Assembly (NCBI GenBank): GCA_001825565.1
Contig: MHXM01000135.1
Coordinates: 1-6,304, forward strand
Source: Desulfuromonadaceae bacterium GWC2_58_13
Lineage (GTDB): Bacteria; Desulfobacterota; Desulfuromonadia; Desulfuromonadales; Trichloromonadaceae
Length of the DNA stretch: 6,304 bases
Direction: 5' to 3'
Positions 1-5,730 of this stretch are shown one piece after another. The translations under genes were made by a program, and so were the position numbers. Position 1 is the first letter of the stretch. Every line of letters starts with the position of its first letter. The notes below the pieces were generated by a model that saw only the letters and a program-made list of their open reading frames with translations, was not told the origin of the DNA and ran no database searches.

Positions 1-2137
1 CCTTGCCAAAGGGCAATCCGGCCTGTAACAGAGGGGTGAAATGATCCGCCGGCATCGGCCGGGCGAACAGGAATCCCTGCACCTCATTGCACTGAAGGTC
101 CATCAGAAAGTCGTGGTGTTCCTGCCGTTCCACGCCTTCGGCAATCACCTTGAGTCCCAGGCTGTGAGCCATGATGACAATGGCCCGGGTAATCGCCGCA
201 TTGTGCGAATCGGTCGGCAGTTCAGAAATGAAGGACTGGTCGATTTTCAACACGTCGATGGGAAACGTCTTAAGATAGTTGAGGGACGAATATCCTTTGC
301 CGAAGTCGTCAATGGCCAACTGCACCCCCAGCGCTTTGAGATCATGAAGAATATCGAGGCAGGCTCCCGAAGTATCCATCAGCATGCTTTCGGTGAGCTC
401 GATCTGCAGATACCGAGGGTCGACATTGGTGGCCACCAGCACGTCGGCGATATTGGCCACCATGTTGGGATGCCTGAACTGGTATCCCGACAGGTTGATG
501 CTGATGATCCCCATCGGCAGCCCCATGCTGTCCCAGACGGCCATGTTCCGGCAGACCTGCTGCAACACGACGTGGCCGAGCGGGACGATCAAACCGCTTT
601 CCTCGGCCACCGGAATAAAGTCGGCGGGATAGATCATCCCCTTTTCGGGATGCTCCCAACGGACCAGGGCTTCGGCGCCGGTCAGGACTCCGGTCCGGGT
701 ATCGAACTTTGGCTGGAAGTGAACCACGAACTGCTCTTGCTCCAGTGCCACCCGCAGGTCGTTCTCAATGGCGAGGCGGTTCAGGGCGGAGGCGTTCAGG
801 GAAGCGTTATAGAACTGGTAGGTGTTTTTCCCTTTTTCCTTGGCGTGATACATCGCCGTATCGGCATTTTTGAGCAGGCTAGCCACGTCGCCGCCGTCCT
901 CGGGGAATAAGCTGATGCCGATGCTGGTGGTGACGGTGAGCGTGTATCCCTGCACCGATATCGGCTGGCGAATCGCCTGGATGAGGCGCTGGGCGACCCG
1001 ACCGGACTGCTGGGGATAGGTCAAACCGGTGAGAAAAACGACGAATTCGTCCCCTCCCAGGCGCGAGATGCAGGCGGGCTCGCTGTTGTTGAGTCGCGAT
1101 ACGGTGTCGCAGGTGCGCAGGCAATGTTTGATGCGTTCGGCGACGGCGATCAGCAGCTCGTCGCCGATATGGTGGCCGAGGGTATCGTTGATCCGCTTGA
1201 ACCGATCAAGGTCGAGAAACAGCAGGGCCACCGCCGAATGGTTGCGGGCGGCCTCCTTTACGGCGGCATCGAACTGGTCGATCACCTTGCGCCGGTTCGG
1301 CAATCCGGTGAGTGTATCGAAATAAGCCAGTCGATAGGCTTCATCGGCCACCTTTTCGAGGGCGCTGGTGCGCTGGGACACCTCTTCTTCAAGAAACAGC
1401 GTCTGCTCGGCGAGGCGCCGGTCCCTGATTTCAACCTGACAGAGCATATCGTTGAACATCCGCGCCAACTGGGCCAGTTCGTCATGGCCCGACACCGGAA
1501 CCCGCAACGAATAATTTTGGCAGGACGACACTTCTTCCATGATCCGGGTCAGATTGCCGATCGGCTTGGCCAGATGTGCTTGCAGTCGCAGAGCCAGGAA
1601 CAAGGAGAGGATCAGCAGCGAACCGATGACAACGCCGGCGAAGGCGATGTCATTGACCATCGCCTCATATCCTTTGGATAAATCGACGGTCAGCCCCAGA
1701 AAACCGACCGTTCGTCCCTGGTAGAAAACCGGCCGAACCAGTTCGATTTTTCTGGAGGACCAGTCTACCGTCGTTTCCTCGGACAACTCAACCGTTTCGC
1801 CCGCGCCAGGTTCCCGCGAAGCGAAAACTTTCCCCTCGGGCAACACTTCAGGATAACGAACCAGCAGTCGACCATCTGCGGTATGAACTCTGACGTCGAA
1901 AATCTCGGGATAGGTGTGCAGGAGGTGGAGGTCATGCCGAACGTTGGCAATATCCTCAGCCATCAGGGCAGGGCCACTGTGATCGGCGAGCATCTGCGAG
2001 AGTTCACAAAGTTTGGCAAGGCTTGAGCTGCGGTACTCTCGCCATTCCCGGTAGGAGATGTAACCCACGCAGACCAGCGCGGCAAGCAAAGCGGTCAACG
2101 CGGTAAACATCTGAACCTTGTTTTTCAGCGAAAACAT
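1..2137 (-). CDS. Membrane-bound sensor GGDEF-EAL protein (putative bifunctional diguanylate cyclase / c-di-GMP phosphodiesterase), C-terminus cut by window edge
   Basis: Reading from the ATG at 2137 on the minus strand gives 712 residues with no stop before the window edge. Domains in order: membrane helix (about 9-29), extracytoplasmic region (about 30-160) resembling CHASE8-type sensors, second helix (about 164-183), HAMP (about 185-237, with KPI at 191-193 and DEL at 219-221), short coiled linker (238-268), GGDEF (about 269-445) and EAL (about 455-712). The cyclase signature GGDEF is intact at 361-365, with metal/substrate residues D309, N317 and D326. The phosphodiesterase residues are also present: E489 of EAL, N548, E580, D610-D611, K631, E667 and Q687. 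Both activities, making and breaking cyclic-di-GMP from an inner-membrane receptor, are therefore possible. An 11-residue insert (350-360) precedes GGDEF. Only about 10-20 C-terminal residues are probably missing. An in-frame TAA lies at 2177-2179. A TTG at 2152 behind a G-run is an alternative start, but the ATG gives a normal basic N-terminus. The ligand is unknown. Confidence 0.95.
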   Translation of the reverse strand, partial: MFSLKNKVQMFTALTALLAALVCVGYISYREWREYRSSSLAKLCELSQMLADHSGPALMAEDIANVRHDLHLLHTYPEIFDVRVHTADGRLLVRYPEVLPEGKVFASREPGAGETVELSEETTVDWSSRKIELVRPVFYQGRTVGFLGLTVDLSKGYEAMVNDIAFAGVVIGSLLILSLFLALRLQAHLAKPIGNLTRIMEEVSSCQNYSLRVPVSGHDELAQLARMFNDMLCQVEIRDRRLAEQTLFLEEEVSQRTSALEKVADEAYRLAYFDTLTGLPNRRKVIDQFDAAVKEAARNHSAVALLFLDLDRFKRINDTLGHHIGDELLIAVAERIKHCLRTCDTVSRLNNSEPACISRLGGDEFVVFLTGLTYPQQSGRVAQRLIQAIRQPISVQGYTLTVTTSIGISLFPEDGGDVASLLKNADTAMYHAKEKGKNTYQFYNASLNASALNRLAIENDLRVALEQEQFVVHFQPKFDTRTGVLTGAEALVRWEHPEKGMIYPADFIPVAEESGLIVPLGHVVLQQVCRNMAVWDSMGLPMGIISINLSGYQFRHPNMVANIADVLVATNVDPRYLQIELTESMLMDTSGACLDILHDLKALGVQLAIDDFGKGYSSLNYLKTFPIDVLKIDQSFISELPTDSHNAAITRAIVIMAHSLGLKVIAEGVERQEHHDFLMDLQCNEVQGFLFARPMPADHFTPLLQAGLPFGK

Positions 2138-2175
2138 ACGATATCCGCTCAATGTCCCCCCTACCCCGACAGGCG

Positions 2176-2181
2176 GTTATA
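2176..2181 (-). promoter_or_regulatory. Candidate -10 element for the GGDEF-EAL gene
   Basis: On the minus strand TATAAC (5 of 6 matches to TATAAT) lies about 39 bases upstream of the ATG at 2137. It is part of the perfect 10-base palindrome GTTATATAAC at 2176-2185. Transcription from it would leave a leader of roughly 30 bases. The sequence 17 bases further upstream (GATTTC) is a poor -35, so either the promoter needs an activator or this is a chance match. Confidence 0.3.
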
Positions 2182-2342
2182 TAACTGGAAGGTCCCGTGA
2201 AATCGACAGCAACCGCAGGTACCCGAACGGTCGTCGCCACACTCCAGGGTCGCCAACCATGGGATAATCGTGCAAAAAGTATCCTGAACGAAAGGTATTT
2301 GAAAGGCCCCCCAGAATAAGCGCGCATGAAGAGCAATAAACA

Positions 2343-2365
2343 TTCCAAACATCCGACGGATGGAA
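2343..2365. repeat. Nested inverted repeat in the divergent intergenic region
   Basis: CATCCG-A-CGGATG (2350-2362) is a perfect inverted repeat with a one-base centre. An overlapping outer pair, TTCCA (2343-2347) and TGGAA (2361-2365), shares two bases with it. The symmetry is of operator size. It lies about 200 bases from the c-di-GMP start and about 275 bases from the rightward gene start, rather far for a classical repressor site. A regulatory role is only a possibility. Confidence 0.35.
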
Positions 2366-2543
2366 ATAACGGATACAGAACCAAAAAGATCGAATTGAAT
2401 GCCAGTGGCCGGAGGCCCCGCGTTTCCGCCAAAGACGAGTGTCTTAACATTTGAAAAAACTAAAAAAACAAGATAGATTCAATCCTTCTCCTGTCCGGAT
2501 TTGCCTCCCTTCCGCCCTGGCCTGCGCTGCGCCAACAACTCTC

Positions 2544-2572
2544 TGGACTTGACGGGCTGCATGGGGTATTTT
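2544..2572 (+). promoter_or_regulatory. Candidate sigma-70-type promoter for the rightward genes
   Basis: TGGACT (2544-2549, 4 of 6 to TTGACA), a 17-base spacer and TATTTT (2567-2572, 4 of 6 to TATAAT) would start transcription near 2579, about 60 bases before the ATG at 2640. An overlapping TTGACG at 2549-2554 is a better -35 but has a poor -10 (TTACAA at 2572-2577). Both readings are weak, and the position is the main support. Confidence 0.3.
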
Positions 2573-2639
2573 TACAAATTCGAATGGTTTTGGATTTTTA
2601 CCTCTTGTCAATTCCAACAGAGAGACAGGGATTAAAATT

Positions 2640-3167
2640 ATGGGGAAAACGCTTATAGCCGCCGTCTCGATCATGGTTGCCGGCATGACCCTGATCTTTT
2701 TCATCCACTCGTCGTACAACCGCTTTGCCATCGTCACCGCCAACAACGGTCAGACCTACGAAGTCGATAAACAAAGCGGGCGCACCTGGCTGATCGACGG
2801 CAAGAAAAAGATCCCGGTCGAGGACATCGATGCCCCCCGGCCGATTTTGGAAGAATCGGAAATGTCCGCCGAGGAGTTGAGCAAAATCAGCGCCGAAGCC
2901 CGCCTGAGCAAAGGGACCCTTCTCGGCAAGATCTACAACGGCACCGACATACCGCTGACCCGGGTCATCCTGACGGTGACGGCCAAGGAGCCGGACGGTA
3001 CCGTTCGCTGGACCCGCGACTTCACCGATGGGACGTTCGTCAAACCGATGACGACCGGCCACTTCAACATCAGCGTCACCGACGGCGACGACCTCGGGGA
3101 AGTCACCTGGACCGTAACCAAAGCCTTCACCCGCCCGTTGACCAACAAATCGATCGAGGGGCGCTGA
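2640..3167 (+). CDS. Small membrane-anchored hypothetical protein with a beta-rich C-terminal domain
   Basis: The 175-residue protein has one hydrophobic helix at about 4-22 (after MGKT), read here as an N-terminal membrane anchor or uncleaved signal. The remainder is probably outside the inner membrane. Residues 28-62 look like a short beta unit (NGQTYEVDKQSGRTWLIDG), reminiscent of small exported proteins with a Tyr/Asp...Gly-Arg-x-Trp pattern. An acidic helix at about 70-90 follows. Residues 95-160 form a likely beta-sandwich (GKIYNGTDIPLTRVILTV, then RWTRDF at 123-128), resembling FxLYD/FN3-like exported domains. I do not recognise a named family. The start is supported by AGGG at 2627-2630, nine bases upstream, and the hydrophobic segment follows it directly. 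A strong terminator follows the stop, so the gene may be transcribed alone. Confidence 0.85.
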   Translation: MGKTLIAAVSIMVAGMTLIFFIHSSYNRFAIVTANNGQTYEVDKQSGRTWLIDGKKKIPVEDIDAPRPILEESEMSAEELSKISAEARLSKGTLLGKIYNGTDIPLTRVILTVTAKEPDGTVRWTRDFTDGTFVKPMTTGHFNISVTDGDDLGEVTWTVTKAFTRPLTNKSIEGR

Positions 3168-3179
3168 GGCGATGCATGC

Positions 3180-3217
3180 CCGGGCCGGACGCCATCCGTC
3201 CCGGCCCGGTTTATTTT
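3180..3217 (+). terminator. Intrinsic (Rho-independent) terminator
   Basis: The left arm CCGGGCCGGAC (3180-3190) pairs with GTCCCGGCCCGG (3198-3209) with a single bulged G and a 7-base loop. The T-rich tail TTTATTTT (3210-3217) follows directly. It starts 13 bases after the stop of the small membrane protein gene and ends 20 bases before the DUF2760 start. It should stop or reduce read-through into the chaperone genes. The tail is interrupted by one A, so partial read-through is possible. Confidence 0.85.
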
Positions 3218-3236
3218 AATTGAATGGAGAGAACCC

Positions 3237-3860
3237 ATGAGTTTTGTATTTACCCTGGCCGGATTGTCGCTGGTCTGTGCCCTGTCGTTTTTTCCTGCCA
3301 AATTGCAGCTCACTCCCGAAATAACCTCCCAGTTGCAGCTTGCCGCCGTCATTCTGCTGGCCCTGGCCGCTCTGCTGCAACTGGTTGGTCTTCTGCGTGG
3401 CAAGCCGGCCCCGGCAGTAGCCCCCCCGGTCCCGGCCGCCAAGACGGAGCCGGCCGTTGCCCAGCCCTCGACGGAAAGCGTGGCTCAGGCCCAGGTGGTG
3501 CAGTTTCTGGCCCGCCTGCAGGAAAAAGCGCGGCTGGTCGACTTTTCCATGGATGACATCACCCCCTATTCCAACGAGGAGATCGGGGCCGGCGCTCGGG
3601 TGGTGCATCAGGGATGCCGCGAAGTGCTTAAAGAAATGTTCGACATTCAGGCCGTCCACCTCGGCGACGAGGGTGAATCCCTCAGCCTGGCCGCCGATTT
3701 TGACGCCCGCGCCTACCGGCTGGTCGGCAAGGTGCCGGAGCAGCCCCCGTTTACCGGCATCGTCCTCCATCGTGGCTGGAAAACCAGCAAGGTGGTCCTG
3801 CCACGGCTCACCGATACGGCTCGCGAAGTGATCGCCCCGGCCGAAGTGGAAATCAGCTGA
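3237..3860 (+). CDS. DUF2760 domain membrane protein, partner gene of the Hsp70 pair
   Basis: The 207-residue protein has two hydrophobic segments (about 3-19 and 35-53), a Pro/Ala-rich spacer (56-80) and a folded C-terminal domain (about 85-190). That domain carries features I associate with DUF2760: RLVDF at 99-103, the stretch around DDITPYSNEEIGA (106-118), RVVHQGCREVL (121-131) and PPFTGIVLHRGW (170-181). The layout suggests a membrane hairpin displaying a soluble domain, which I would place in the cytoplasm, though topology is inferred. GGAGA at 3226-3230 sits six bases before the ATG and fixes the start. The Hsp70 gene follows after 22 bases. DUF2760 genes commonly lie next to this type of Hsp70, but their biochemical role is not established. 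A membrane adaptor for the chaperones is a guess from context. Confidence 0.85.
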   Translation: MSFVFTLAGLSLVCALSFFPAKLQLTPEITSQLQLAAVILLALAALLQLVGLLRGKPAPAVAPPVPAAKTEPAVAQPSTESVAQAQVVQFLARLQEKARLVDFSMDDITPYSNEEIGAGARVVHQGCREVLKEMFDIQAVHLGDEGESLSLAADFDARAYRLVGKVPEQPPFTGIVLHRGWKTSKVVLPRLTDTAREVIAPAEVEIS

Positions 3861-3882
3861 CCTGTTCCGGGAGTTTCTGACC

Positions 3883-5730
3883 ATGGAAAAACGCTACGCC
3901 TTGGGTATCGACCTTGGCACCTCCAACTCCGCCCTGGCCTGGTGCGTGGCATCGGAACAGCGGTCGCCGCAGGTGCTGTCGGTTCCACAGCTGCTGTCCT
4001 TCCAGGCGACGGGCGAGAAAGAAACTCTCGCATCAAGCCTTTACCTGCCGCTGGAGCAAGAACAAAACAGCACCTCGGCCCGTCTCCCCTGGGAAAACGG
4101 GAACCGCCCCGACGGCATCGTCGGCGAGTTTGCCCGCGCCCACGGGGCGCTGCTGCCGGAAAGGCTGGTGACTTCGGCCAAATCCTGGCTGTGCAATGCC
4201 CATATCAACCCAGAAGACCCGCTCCTGCCCTGGAAATCGGAACTTGGCGAGCGCAAGATTTCCCCCTTCGCCGCCTCGCAGCGTTATCTCGATCATTTGC
4301 GCCAGGCCTTCGAACAAATGTTAGCGGCCCGGGGCGAACAACCGGACATGGCGAAGTGCGAGGTGATACTGACGGTTCCCGCCTCTTTCGACGAGGTGGC
4401 CCGCATTCATACCCACATGGCGGCTGAAGCCGCCGGCTGGGACGGGGTCACCCTGCTCGAAGAACAGCAGGCGGCTTTTTATCACTGGATCGACCTTTGC
4501 GGAGAGGGTTGGCGCCAACAGGTCAGCCCCGGCGACATCGTGCTGATCTGCGACGTCGGCGGGGGCACCGCCGATTTCAGCCTGGTCGCCGTGACCGAGC
4601 AAGAGGGCCAATTGCAGCTGGAGCGAATCAGCGTCGGCGACCACATCCTGCTCGGCGGCGACAACATGGACTTGGCGCTGGCCTACACTCTCAAAGCCGA
4701 ACTCGACAACCAGGGCAAGAAGATCGACAACTGGCAATTTCTATCCCTGGTTCACTCCTGCCGGATCGGCAAGGAAAAACTCTTTGCCGAACCAACCTTG
4801 GAAGAGTTTCCCATCTCCCTCCCCAGTCGCGGATCCAGCCTGTTCGCCCGCACCATCACGACCCAATTGACCCGCGAGGTGCTTGATCGAATTCTGCTCG
4901 ATGGCTTCTTTCCCCATAGCGGCATCGACGAACATCCGTTGCGCAAACGCCAGATCGGCCTGCGCGAATTCGGCCTCGACTATGCCGCCGATCCGGCCCT
5001 GAGCAAGCATCTGGCCCAATTTCTGGCCCGCAGCTGGCAGAACGTCCACTCCAACGAACAGTTGCAGAGCCTGGTTGGCGAACGCATTGGCGACGTTCGG
5101 GAAACCCGTTTCCTGCGCCCGAGCGCGGTGCTGTTCAATGGTGGAGTGTTCAAGGCGGATCCCCTGCGCCGGCGGATGCTCGATATCCTTGCCTACTGGA
5201 ACGGCGGCGACGCGGTACGGGAACTGGCCGGTTCCCATTTCGATCTGGCGGTGGCCAAGGGCGCCGCCAGCTTCGCCCGCATCCGGATCACCGGCCAAGG
5301 CATTCGCATCAAGGCCGGCACCGCCCGTTCCTATTACATTGGCCTCGAATCGTCCATGCCGGCGGTACCTGGATTCGTTCCGCCGATCAAAGCGGTGTGC
5401 GTCGTCCCTCAAGGCATGGAAGAAGGGTCGGAAGCGGCTTTAACCGGTCAGGAATTCGGGCTGGTCACAGGGGAACCGGTGGAATTCCGTTTTTTCAGTT
5501 CAAGCATCCGCGCCGGTGACCAGGTGGGAACTATCGTCGACGACCAAAATGACATCGAGGAAACCGCGCAGCTTGAAGTGACCCTGCCGCCAGCCGAAGT
5601 GAAGGCAGGGGAATTCATCCCCGTCTCCCTGCATTCGGTGATTACCGAACTCGGCACCCTGGAGTTGTGGATGCGTCACCAGCCGAGCGGCAAGCAGTGG
5701 AAAGTTGAGTTCAATGTCCGCACCCAATAA
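3883..5730 (+). CDS. Divergent Hsp70-family (DnaK-like) chaperone ATPase, lidless
   Basis: The 615-residue protein has a full actin-like ATPase domain (about 5-465). Phosphate-1 loop is GIDLGTSNSALAW (8-20). K100 in SAKSWLC fits the catalytic lysine. VPASFDEVAR (165-174) contains the proline-switch residue P166, E194 lies in LEEQQAAFY, and phosphate-2 is CDVGGGTADFS (223-233). GGDNMD (258-263) and the adenosine loop LFNGGVF (417-423) follow. VAKGAA at 457-462 matches the end of the DnaK ATPase domain. The roughly 145 residues after it resemble a beta-type substrate domain ending in LGTLELW (590-596). There is no helical lid, no EEVD tail and no hydrophobic VLLLD-like linker. DnaK has about 640 residues. 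The protein should be cytosolic and bind ATP. Its clients are unknown, and no J-protein or GrpE is in view. GGGAG at 3869-3873 supports the ATG. Confidence 0.93.
   Translation: MEKRYALGIDLGTSNSALAWCVASEQRSPQVLSVPQLLSFQATGEKETLASSLYLPLEQEQNSTSARLPWENGNRPDGIVGEFARAHGALLPERLVTSAKSWLCNAHINPEDPLLPWKSELGERKISPFAASQRYLDHLRQAFEQMLAARGEQPDMAKCEVILTVPASFDEVARIHTHMAAEAAGWDGVTLLEEQQAAFYHWIDLCGEGWRQQVSPGDIVLICDVGGGTADFSLVAVTEQEGQLQLERISVGDHILLGGDNMDLALAYTLKAELDNQGKKIDNWQFLSLVHSCRIGKEKLFAEPTLEEFPISLPSRGSSLFARTITTQLTREVLDRILLDGFFPHSGIDEHPLRKRQIGLREFGLDYAADPALSKHLAQFLARSWQNVHSNEQLQSLVGERIGDVRETRFLRPSAVLFNGGVFKADPLRRRMLDILAYWNGGDAVRELAGSHFDLAVAKGAASFARIRITGQGIRIKAGTARSYYIGLESSMPAVPGFVPPIKAVCVVPQGMEEGSEAALTGQEFGLVTGEPVEFRFFSSSIRAGDQVGTIVDDQNDIEETAQLEVTLPPAEVKAGEFIPVSLHSVITELGTLELWMRHQPSGKQWKVEFNVRTQ
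5699..5704 (+). promoter_or_regulatory. Candidate ribosome binding site for the second Hsp70, inside the first Hsp70 gene
   Basis: GGAAAG lies nine bases before the ATG at 5714, within the last codons of the preceding gene. It is a weak match to the Shine-Dalgarno sequence. With the 17-base gene overlap this suggests the second Hsp70 is translated mainly by ribosomes ending the first, keeping the two in a set ratio. Confidence 0.45.

Larger units (their letters stand above)
2138..2639. other. 502-bp divergent intergenic region without a convincing gene
   Basis: This stretch separates the minus-strand c-di-GMP gene from the plus-strand genes, so it must carry promoters for both directions. 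Short open frames on the minus strand (2161-2352, and one running from 2450 into the c-di-GMP gene) have no recognisable motif, and the longer one overlaps that gene out of frame. I do not accept them as genes. An A-rich run lies at about 2452-2470, and a GC-rich block at about 2490-2565. Small hairpins are visible: AAGAC/GTCTT at 2432-2445 and GGCC-GGA-GGCC near 2407-2417. No tRNA, riboswitch core or CRISPR repeat was recognised. Confidence 0.7.

Noticed and set aside
41..910. Long plus-strand open frame of 289 codons
   Set aside because: It lies entirely opposite the intact EAL/GGDEF coding sequence, whose motifs are unmistakable. The His/Gln/Val-rich translation is typical of an antisense shadow in GC-rich DNA.
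1124..1681. Plus-strand open frame of 185 codons
   Set aside because: It is antisense to the GGDEF, HAMP and second-helix region of the c-di-GMP gene and has no domain of its own.
2004..2450. Minus-strand open frame spanning the intergenic region and the start of the c-di-GMP gene
   Set aside because: Its last third is the c-di-GMP gene read in the wrong frame, and the upstream part has no motif or good ribosome site.
2395..2450. Possible cyclic-di-GMP (GEMM) riboswitch on the minus strand, from the GCCTCCGGCC-like sequence
   Set aside because: The short match is not joined by the other conserved core parts (no GGGCAAACC-like block before it and no GGTA-type tetraloop receptor after it), so it looks like chance.
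2545..2560. Sigma-54 type promoter (GG...GC) before the small membrane protein gene
   Set aside because: The GG-to-GC spacing is 12 bases instead of 10, and the flanking consensus is poor.
3216..3884. Minus-strand open frame of 222 codons
   Set aside because: It is antisense to the DUF2760 gene, which has a good ribosome site and recognisable family motifs.
4741..5412. Minus-strand open frame of 223 codons
   Set aside because: It is antisense to the Hsp70 ATPase domain and carries no recognisable motif.
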